The notes below the pieces were generated by a model. The model was not told the origin of the DNA and made no database searches. It worked only from the letters and a program-made list of their open reading frames with translations. The position numbers and the translations under genes are program-made. A stretch of DNA of 6,533 nucleotides from an uncultured Thermomicrobiales bacterium (GTDB lineage: Bacteria; Chloroflexota; Chloroflexia; Thermomicrobiales; UBA6265), in NCBI GenBank assembly GCA_902806365.1, contig CADCWJ010000051.1, positions 1-6,533 of the forward strand, read 5' to 3'. Below, in pieces: positions 1 to 4,701 of the stretch. Position 1 is the first letter of the stretch. Each line of letters begins with the position of its first letter.

Positions 1-376
1 CATGCTCCGCCAGTTTTTGTTCAAGATTCCCCAGGATCTGGTCGACGCGGCACGCGTTGATGGCGCGAGCTACTTCCGGATCTGGTGGAACATCATGCTG
101 CCGCTGATCAAGCCTGCCCTGGTCGCGGTCGCGATCTTCGAGTTTGAGGCCAAGTGGAACGATTTCATGGGTCCGCTGATTTACCTCAACAACCCGGACC
201 GCTACACATTGGCGCTGGGTCTGGCCACGTTCAAGAACGACTTCCAGGCGCTCGGGACGCAGTGGGGCCTGCTGATGGCGGCCTCGGTGATCTTCACCGT
301 GCCGATGATCGTGCTCTTCTTCATGTTCCAGCGCTACTTCATGGAGGGCGTCGCGACCACCGGCCTCAAGGGTTAG
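1..376 (+). CDS. Carbohydrate ABC transporter permease, MalG-like, C-terminal part (5' end outside window)
   Basis: This is the inner-membrane permease subunit of a binding-protein-dependent ABC importer, most likely for a sugar or related solute. The visible ~124 residues begin just before the cytoplasmic EAA loop (about visible residues 11-40: DLVDAARVDGASYF followed by IMLPLIKPAL). This loop docks on the ATPase subunit, and its A-x-x-DGA...LP...P pattern is diagnostic of the family. Hydrophobic segments follow around residues 38-62 and 88-112, and the chain ends in RYFMEGVATTGLKG, a typical C-terminus of the MalG branch. Full-length relatives have roughly 270-300 residues, so about half is missing on the left. 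The ATG at base 2 is probably an internal methionine, not the start. The frame stops with TAG at 374-376. Partner genes (second permease, solute-binding protein) would be expected to the left. The substrate cannot be judged from this fragment. Confidence 0.93.
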   Translation, partial: MLRQFLFKIPQDLVDAARVDGASYFRIWWNIMLPLIKPALVAVAIFEFEAKWNDFMGPLIYLNNPDRYTLALGLATFKNDFQALGTQWGLLMAASVIFTVPMIVLFFMFQRYFMEGVATTGLKG

Positions 377-458
377 TCTCGGTATCCCGCAACATTTACG
401 AACCGAAAATCACTGCCCGGATACCGGTGAAACGCAAGATTGTGTAACGGCATTGGCA

Positions 459-495
459 AGGGGCACCGTGCGAAGGGCCGACGCACGGTGCCCCT
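459..495. terminator. Perfect hairpin between convergent genes, probable bidirectional terminator
   Basis: The arms at 459-472 and 482-495 are exact 14-bp complements around a 9-base loop, and most pairs are G-C. It lies in the 142-base gap between the permease stop (376) and the oxidoreductase stop (519), where both transcripts must end. No T-run follows on either side, so it is not a textbook intrinsic terminator. It may act with Rho or simply protect 3' ends. A weaker 7-bp pairing (381-387 with 419-425) lies to its left. Confidence 0.6.
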
Positions 496-518
496 CCCAA
501 CGCGTGGACCGACCGCGT

Positions 519-2204
519 TCACGCGGAAACACCGCGCAGGGCGAGGTACTCATGGACGAAGCGCACCGCCATCGAGCCCTCGCCGACCGCCGATGCGACC
601 CGCTTAACGGAGCCTGCCCGCGCATCTCCGGCCGCGAAGACACCGGGCAGGCTGGTCTCCAGCAGAAACGGGTCGCGATCCAGGTCCAGCCACCGCCCGT
701 CGTCACGGGAGCCGACGGCTTTCAACTCCGGACCGGCGAGCACGAACCCACGTTCGTCCAGCGCGAGGGTGCCGCGAAGCCATCCGGTATTGGCCTCCGC
801 TCCGACGAAGACGAAGACGGAACTCAACGGAAGCAGCCGCCGCTCGCCCGTGCGGGTATCCTCCAGCGTGGCCGATTCCAGCGCATCGCCACCCCCAAGT
901 TCGCGAATCTCGGTGTGGGTCAGTACGTCGATATTCTCGGCGCGGACCACCCGATCCACGAGGTAGCGCGACATTCCCTTGTTGAGGTCATCACCGCGAA
1001 TCAGGATCGTGACCTTGCGGGCACGCCGGGCGAGGAAGAGCGCAGCCTGGCCCGCCGAGTTCCCTCCACCGACGACCGCGACGTCGGACCCTTCGCACAC
1101 CTGCGACTCGATCTCGGTGGCGGCGTAGTAGACGCTCGTCCCTTCGTACCTCTCGAGGTTCGGGACGGCCAGACGGCGATACCGCGCACCGGTCGCGATG
1201 ATGACGCTGCGACCCACGATCTCGCTGCCGTCCGCAAGCGACACAACGTAGTAGCCGTTCCGCTCCTCCAGACCCAACGCCTCTCGGGGCTCCGGAAAGC
1301 GGGCACCGAACTTGTCGGCCTGGATCAGCGCACGGCTGGCAAGCTCGGATCCGGAGAGGCCGGCCGGGAACCCCAGATAGTTCTCGATGCGGGAGGAGGT
1401 GCTCGCCTGGCCGCCCAGGGCAACGGATTCGATCGCGACCGTCGAGAGTCCTTCCGAGGCGCCATAGACGGACGCCGCGAGGCCAGCGGGGCCAGCCCCG
1501 ACGACAACGAGATCGGACAGCACCGCGGGCTCGACCCGGCTTCCAAAACCTATGGCATGGGCGACCTCGGCGTTGGTGGGATTCCTCAGGATGTTACGGG
1601 CATGCCAGATCACAATCGGCGTCTCCGCCGGAGTGACCTCGAACTCTCTCAGGAGGGCCTCGGCAGCGGCATCATCCTCCGAATCGATCCAGGCGTGAGG
1701 CAACCGGTTTCGTACGGCGAACTCCCGGAGGCGCAAGGTGTCAGGGGTGTAGCGGGAACCAACGATCTTGAGCCCGGCTCCCGTGCCCAGCAGAATCGAG
1801 CGACGAAGCAGAAAGGCTCTGAGAATGCTCTCACCGAGGGTCCCATCCTCGGTGATCACATCCTTGAGCCGGGCGGGTGGGACCGCGAGCACCTCACCTG
1901 CCTGTCGCATCCGGGCCGTCAGGTAGACCGCCTGCCCGGTAAACATGTTCATCTCGCCCAGGAACTTGCCAGCGCCATGGGCGGCGATCACGCGGTCCTC
2001 CCCGCGAAAGCGCTCGACGATCTCGGCTTCACCGGAGAGCAGGACGAAGAAGTCGTAGGAACGATCGCCTTCCTTGAACAGGACCTCGCCTTGCGCCACT
2101 GTGCGCCTCACGCCCCGGCGTGCCAGCACCGCGATGTGCGCGTCCGTCAAAATCGGGAAGGCCGCGGACCGCACATCGTCGTCCAGCTCCAGTTCCTCCG
2201 TCAT
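519..2204 (-). CDS. Cyclic-nucleotide-binding-like / thioredoxin-like / thioredoxin-reductase-like FAD-dependent oxidoreductase
   Basis: This is a predicted cytoplasmic flavoprotein of 561 residues with three modules. Residues ~13-125 resemble a CRP-type cyclic-nucleotide-binding barrel, with a GEMNMFTGQ segment at 83-91 in the phosphate-cassette position. Residues ~145-220 resemble a thioredoxin-fold domain (beta strand, SRYTPDT, helix, then TPIVIW). Residues ~230-555 are a class-II pyridine-nucleotide oxidoreductase: FAD motif GAGPAG at 236-241, GGQ at 264-266, IENYLGFP at 273-280, NAD(P)H motif GGGNSA at 379-384, and a C-terminal FAD segment GVFAAGD...KRVASAVGEGS at 521-544. Class-II thioredoxin reductases carry a CxxC just before GGGNSA. 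Here that position reads YYAATEIES, and Cys370 is the only cysteine in the protein. The usual phosphate-cassette arginine also seems to be replaced (A92/V93). The start is set by a GGAAGGGG ribosome-binding site seven bases upstream. An open frame upstream to 2387 lacks one. Related three-module fusions are known, but their substrate is not settled, so no gene name is given. Confidence 0.88.
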   Translation of the reverse strand: MTEELELDDDVRSAAFPILTDAHIAVLARRGVRRTVAQGEVLFKEGDRSYDFFVLLSGEAEIVERFRGEDRVIAAHGAGKFLGEMNMFTGQAVYLTARMRQAGEVLAVPPARLKDVITEDGTLGESILRAFLLRRSILLGTGAGLKIVGSRYTPDTLRLREFAVRNRLPHAWIDSEDDAAAEALLREFEVTPAETPIVIWHARNILRNPTNAEVAHAIGFGSRVEPAVLSDLVVVGAGPAGLAASVYGASEGLSTVAIESVALGGQASTSSRIENYLGFPAGLSGSELASRALIQADKFGARFPEPREALGLEERNGYYVVSLADGSEIVGRSVIIATGARYRRLAVPNLERYEGTSVYYAATEIESQVCEGSDVAVVGGGNSAGQAALFLARRARKVTILIRGDDLNKGMSRYLVDRVVRAENIDVLTHTEIRELGGGDALESATLEDTRTGERRLLPLSSVFVFVGAEANTGWLRGTLALDERGFVLAGPELKAVGSRDDGRWLDLDRDPFLLETSLPGVFAAGDARAGSVKRVASAVGEGSMAVRFVHEYLALRGVSA

Positions 2205-2211
2205 GTCATTG

Positions 2212-2219
2212 CCCCTTCC
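2212..2219 (-). promoter_or_regulatory. Ribosome binding site deciding the oxidoreductase start
   Basis: On the minus strand these bases read GGAAGGGG and sit seven bases before the ATG at 2204-2202. This supports the 561-residue form over the 61-residue longer frame, whose extra residues show no family resemblance. Confidence 0.75.
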
Positions 2220-2553
2220 GATGCTGCCTGCCCGATGAGAGAACCGGCTCCTGGCCAGGTGGTGTGCATCTGGCTCCGATCGTAGGGGAATGCCGGATAT
2301 ATGGACACTGGCTGTCCGGGTGGGTTGTCCGCATCGAAGGATCGTCGATCCGCCGAGCGACGCCGGAGGCGGGGATGGATCATGCACCCGTACCGCGACC
2401 TGACGGCCCGCGAGGGAGTCAAATGTTGATCTGGCATAACCATTGCGACATCACAAGCACTGGTGGGTGCGGTGTCGGACCATAGCGCGGATTTTTCCCG
2501 TCACCAGATGCAACGGGGAATCCTGTTTCAGGAAGCCAACGCCCCGCACGAGC

Positions 2554-2559
2554 AAAGGA
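2554..2559 (+). promoter_or_regulatory. Ribosome binding site of the small membrane protein
   Basis: AAAGGA lies nine bases before the ATG at 2569. It selects this start over an in-frame upstream start at 2443, whose extra residues look non-coding. Confidence 0.7.
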
Positions 2560-2568
2560 AAACGGTTC

Positions 2569-2784
2569 ATGGCAAGCAAGGATTCGACGCAGAAGCAATT
2601 CTTCAACATCACCGACAACGTGCCGGAAGAAGCCTGGTACTGGCTGGCGATCGGCTCCATTCTGCTCTCTGCTGGCTTCAAGCTCGGCAAGAAAGATCAT
2701 TGGGCACTCTTCGTCGGTCAGTGGCCGCCGACCTTCATCGTGTTCGCGCTGTACCATCGCCTGCTGCGGCCGAGCAGCAAATAA
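2569..2784 (+). CDS. Small membrane protein of unknown function (71 aa)
   Basis: I do not recognise a characterised family. The 71-residue product begins with a polar stretch (MASKDSTQKQFFNITDNVPE) and then has two hydrophobic segments: about residues 21-37 (EAWYWLAIGSILLSAGF) and about 45-64 (HWALFVGQWPPTFIVFALYH). A short basic connector (KLGKKD) separates them, and the chain ends basic (RLLRPSSK). This fits a two-helix hairpin in the membrane, with the basic loop and tail suggesting topology by the positive-inside rule. The second helix contains WPP, which should kink it. There are no cysteines and no catalytic-looking motif. A good ribosome-binding site and normal codon use make it a real gene. 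It stands alone, divergent from the flavoprotein gene and upstream of a strong hairpin, so it is probably monocistronic. A shared role with the flavoprotein is possible but unsupported. Confidence 0.72.
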   Translation: MASKDSTQKQFFNITDNVPEEAWYWLAIGSILLSAGFKLGKKDHWALFVGQWPPTFIVFALYHRLLRPSSK

Positions 2785-2818
2785 TCCGTCCGGGCTCGCC
2801 CAAGCTCACGAGCAGCGC

Positions 2819-2875
2819 GGCGGCGCAACCAAATCAGGGTTCGATTCGATCGAACCCTGATTTGGTTGCGCCGCC
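2819..2875. terminator. 27-bp perfect inverted repeat, probable (bidirectional) terminator of the small membrane protein gene
   Basis: The arms 2819-2845 and 2849-2875 are exact complements over 27 bp with a TCG loop. It starts 34 bases after the small protein's stop. The core hairpin (CAGGGTTCGAT / ATCGAACCCTG) is flanked by AACCAAAT on the left and ATTTGGTT on the right. The transcript of either strand therefore has a U-rich stretch after the core, as expected of a two-way terminator. The U-stretch itself can also pair, which extends the stem. It insulates the small gene from the methionine promoter downstream. Confidence 0.65.
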
Positions 2876-2918
2876 CGTGAAGTGCGACCGCCGGCGCTCG
2901 CGTGCCATAAGCCCGGGG

Positions 2919-2947
2919 TTGACAAGCTTCCTGCCGGTTCGTAGCAT
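2919..2947 (+). promoter_or_regulatory. Sigma-70-type promoter of the metX-metY leader
   Basis: A perfect TTGACA -35 box (2919-2924), exactly 17 bases, then TAGCAT (2942-2947), matching four of six -10 consensus bases including the key first A and last T. The predicted start of transcription, near 2954, lies about 16 bases before the riboswitch P1 stem, as expected for a riboswitch-controlled transcript. Confidence 0.7.
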
Positions 2948-2969
2948 TTCCGCTAACAACTGAATACTG

Positions 2970-3091
2970 CCTTATCCAGAGCGGTGGAGGGAATCGGCCC
3001 TGTGAAGCCCGGCAGCCTGCGTTGAACGTCACACGACTGTGTGATCGAGGCGTAAGGTGCCAACTCCGGCAGAGCGATCTGCGAGATAAGG
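2970..3091 (+). promoter_or_regulatory. SAM-I (S-box) riboswitch aptamer
   Basis: This RNA element binds S-adenosylmethionine and controls the met genes that follow. Every part of the S-box fold is readable. P1 pairs CCTTATC (2970-2976) with GATAAGG (3085-3091). The conserved AGAG, GGTGGAGGGA and CCCTGTGAAGCC (2978-3009) form P2 with its kink-turn. P3 opens with GGCA (3011-3014) pairing TGCC (3058-3061) and ends in a TCACAC/GTGTGA hairpin (3029-3044). The conserved AAGGTGCCAACTCC spans 3054-3067. P4 is GCAGA/TCTGC (3069-3073, 3078-3082) with a GCGA tetraloop. The P2 loop CGG (2995-2997) can pair with CCG (3066-3068), the expected pseudoknot. It lies directly upstream of metX and metY, so biology and sequence agree. 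Confidence 0.96.
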
Positions 3092-3114
3092 GATGGCGAT
3101 AGCTATCGCTCCCT
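3089..3114 (+). promoter_or_regulatory. Riboswitch antiterminator
   Basis: AGGGA (3089-3093) pairs with TCCCT (3110-3114), and GCGAT (3096-3100) pairs with ATCGC (3105-3109), leaving a two-base bulge and an AGCT loop. The left arm takes three bases of the P1 3' strand, and the right arm takes the whole 5' arm of the terminator. It can therefore form only when P1 is open, that is without SAM. This is the expected on-state structure; it is inferred from pairing alone. Confidence 0.75.
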
Positions 3115-3136
3115 GCTCGTGCCCGGGAGCGTTTTT
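3107..3136 (+). terminator. Intrinsic terminator of the SAM riboswitch
   Basis: CGCTCCC (3107-3113) pairs with GGGAGCG (3125-3131) around an 11-base loop, directly followed by TTTTT (3132-3136). When SAM stabilises P1, the antiterminator cannot form, this hairpin folds, and transcription should stop before metX. Confidence 0.85.
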
Positions 3137-3153
3137 CGTTCCCGCTCACGAGC
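3115..3153 (+). other. Long hairpin overlapping the riboswitch terminator
   Basis: GCTCGTG (3115-3121) pairs exactly with CACGAGC (3147-3153). After a 2x2 internal loop, 3124-3131 pairs with 3137-3144 (8 bp, one G-U), leaving the terminator's TTTTT as the loop. This structure excludes the terminator because it uses the same GGGAGCG arm. It can form only in transcripts that have passed the T-run. It might stabilise the read-through mRNA or reinforce antitermination; no role is proven. Confidence 0.5.
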
Positions 3154-3303
3154 GGCCCTCCCGGACAGTGCCAGATCGGCGACCGCGGCCATGGTCTCTC
3201 CGTCGACTTCCCGCCGGTCCGTGCTCCCTCTCTCCTCGACTCTGGACAAGCGCTGCCACAAGCGCCTGCGCGCTGGTGGCTTGCTACCTGTCCGCACCCA
3301 CCG

Positions 3304-4533
3304 ATGAGCGAGAACACGAGCACCATGGGAGACCGGCCACCATCGCATCCCAGACCTGACCCCTCCGACGGCGGTCGCGCCCACCTGCGCGTCGTTCGTG
3401 CGGGCAAGGGGTCGATCGACGACGGAGCGCTGCGCTCGCTGGAGATCGGCGCGGTCGACCTCGAACTCGGTGGCCGGATCGAGCGGATCACGCTCGCCTA
3501 TCGGACCTGGGGCACGCTGAACGCGACCGGAGACAATGCGGTCCTGATCCTGCATGCGCTGACCGGCGACAGCCTGGCGGCGGGACCGGGCGGGTGGTGG
3601 GAGCCGCTCATCGGACCAGACCGGCCGATCGACACGACAGACCACTTCGTAATCTGCATCAACGTGCTCGGCGGATGCCAGGGCTCGACCGGGCCGGCTT
3701 CGATCGACCCAGGAACGGGCAAGCCGTGGGCGATGTCGTTCCCGCTGATCACGATCGGCGATATCGTCGCCACCCAGCGTCGCCTCGTCGATCAGTTGGG
3801 AATCACGGGCCTGATCGTTGCCGGCGGGTCGATCGGCGGGTTTCAGGCGCTGGAATGGGCGACCAGGCATCCGGATCTCGTGCGCGGCGCGATCCCGATC
3901 GCGGCCAGCGGGGCGCTGAGCGCACTTGGGATCGCGCTGCACGGAGAGATTGGACGGCGGGCGATCATGTCCGATCCGAACTGGCGCAACGGCGAGTACC
4001 AGGAGGCGGGAGTCTTCCCCGCCGACGGGCTGGCGATCGCGCGAATGGCGGCAATGGTCACCTATCACAGCCGGGAGAGCCTGGGCGACCGGTTCGGCCG
4101 CAGTCCGGCGACCCGCCCGGTCCTGTACCCGGCGTTCGGCCCGAGCTTCGACGTCGAGGGCTATCTTCACTACCACGGCGAGGCGCTGGTCCGCCGGTTC
4201 GACGCCAACTCCTACCTCTACCTGACCCGCGCCATGGATCTCTACGACCTGGCACGCAACGGTGGGGCGGAGCACTGGCTCGGGCAGATCGACGCGCCAG
4301 TGCTGCTGATCGGCGTATCGAGCGACTGGCTCTTCCCGGCCGCCGATGTCGAAGCGCTGGCCGGTCATATCGCGTACGTCGGCAAGGACGTGACCTATAG
4401 CCAGATCGAATCGATCAACGGGCACGATTCCTTCCTGAAAGACTGGGACCAACTCGGCCCGATGCTGGCGGAATTCATCGCCCGGCGTTCGGTGTCTGGC
4501 GACACCGGCGCGTTCAGGTCGGAGGGCATGTGA
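3304..4533 (+). CDS. metX: Homoserine O-acetyltransferase (MetX family)
   Basis: This cytoplasmic alpha/beta-hydrolase-fold acyltransferase converts L-homoserine and acetyl-CoA to O-acetyl-L-homoserine, the substrate of MetY downstream. Family signatures in order: TLAYRTWGTLN (63-73), HALTGD (84-89), NVLGGCQGSTGPAS (120-133), the nucleophile elbow GGSIGGFQ with Ser176, Asp341 in SSDWLFP and His374 in INGHDSFL, giving a complete Ser-Asp-His triad. The elbow usually reads GGSMGGMQ, so Ile and Phe are mild substitutions. The 409 residues slightly exceed the usual 350-380 because of a variable Ser/Pro/Asp-rich N-terminus (~45 residues). The start is the least certain point. ATG 3304 has no clear ribosome-binding site, and ATG 3325 would drop seven residues. 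It is the first gene after the SAM riboswitch and is probably cotranscribed with metY. A succinyl-transferring MetX variant cannot be excluded by eye, but pairing with MetY favours acetyl. Confidence 0.95.
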   Translation: MSENTSTMGDRPPSHPRPDPSDGGRAHLRVVRAGKGSIDDGALRSLEIGAVDLELGGRIERITLAYRTWGTLNATGDNAVLILHALTGDSLAAGPGGWWEPLIGPDRPIDTTDHFVICINVLGGCQGSTGPASIDPGTGKPWAMSFPLITIGDIVATQRRLVDQLGITGLIVAGGSIGGFQALEWATRHPDLVRGAIPIAASGALSALGIALHGEIGRRAIMSDPNWRNGEYQEAGVFPADGLAIARMAAMVTYHSRESLGDRFGRSPATRPVLYPAFGPSFDVEGYLHYHGEALVRRFDANSYLYLTRAMDLYDLARNGGAEHWLGQIDAPVLLIGVSSDWLFPAADVEALAGHIAYVGKDVTYSQIESINGHDSFLKDWDQLGPMLAEFIARRSVSGDTGAFRSEGM

Positions 4534-4697
4534 CAGGCGAGAACGACCTGCCCGCGCCCCGCTGGCGATCGCTCCGGCGCGCCCGGGATGCGATTGCCGG
4601 TCCATGTCTCGCCCAGGGCTCATGGGACACCGCTGACACGCACCCGGCATCGGTCGCGGGCCAGGCGCTACCTTCATCACCTATCGAAAGGATATGA
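4530..4697 (+). CDS. Possible small ORF bridging metX and metY (55 codons), unrecognised
   Basis: An open frame starts with GTG at 4530, overlapping the metX stop as ATGTGA, and ends with TGA at 4695-4697, four bases before the metY GTG. It thus fills almost the whole gap between the genes. A GGAGGG lies inside the metX end (4521-4526), but only three bases from the GTG, which is too close for a good ribosome-binding site. The product (55 residues) is Ala/Arg/Pro/Ser-rich with no recognisable domain. It could be a translational relay between the two enzymes or, quite possibly, a chance open frame in GC-rich DNA. Confidence 0.25.
   Translation: MTGENDLPAPRWRSLRRARDAIAGPCLAQGSWDTADTHPASVAGQALPSSPIERI
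4686..4692 (+). promoter_or_regulatory. Ribosome binding site deciding the metY GTG start
   Basis: GAAAGGA lies nine bases upstream of GTG 4702. It picks this start over the in-frame ATG at 4588, whose 38 extra residues are Arg/His-rich and unlike the family. The out-of-frame ATG at 4694 is ignored. Confidence 0.75.
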
Positions 4698-4701
4698 TTC
4701 C

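Larger units (their letters stand above)
2205..2568. other. Divergent intergenic region (364 bases), no gene seen
   Basis: This gap lies between the divergently transcribed oxidoreductase and small membrane protein, so it should hold both promoters, but neither is convincing. Minus strand: an AT-rich TATATC around 2297-2302 could be a -10 element, but no good -35 is correctly spaced. Plus strand: TGG followed by CATAAC (2432-2440) resembles an extended -10, again without a -35. A 13-base dyad, GGATCGTCGATCC (2339-2351), is symmetric around one central base and could be an operator or chance. A weak stem pairs 2489-2493 and 2497-2500 with 2514-2523. Open frames here are short, Arg/Pro-rich and look like by-products of high GC. 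Confidence 0.5.

Noticed and set aside
453..2285. 610-codon plus-strand open frame antisense to the flavoprotein gene
   Set aside because: The product is Arg/Gly/Asp/Pro-rich with no domain, while the minus strand encodes clear FAD and NAD(P)H motifs. It is a codon-bias shadow.
2205..2387. N-terminal extension of the flavoprotein to an ATG at 2387
   Set aside because: The added 61 residues show no family resemblance, and a strong ribosome-binding site supports the ATG at 2204.
2426..2439. TTGAT-CTGG-CATAA as an FNR/CRP-type operator upstream of the small membrane protein
   Set aside because: Only the left half matches TTGAT; the right half fits ATCAA poorly.
2718..3491. 257-codon minus-strand open frame across the riboswitch region
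   Set aside because: It runs through a perfect hairpin, a promoter and the SAM-I aptamer, and its product is Arg/Ser-rich without domains.
3103..4680. 525-codon minus-strand open frame opposite metX
   Set aside because: It has no recognisable domain and low-complexity Arg/Ala/Asp composition, and it runs through the riboswitch terminator. It is a shadow of metX.
4588..4701. N-terminal extension of MetY to an ATG at 4588
   Set aside because: The 38 extra residues are Arg/His-rich and unlike MetY. GTG 4702 has a well-spaced ribosome-binding site, and the family N-terminus begins right after it.
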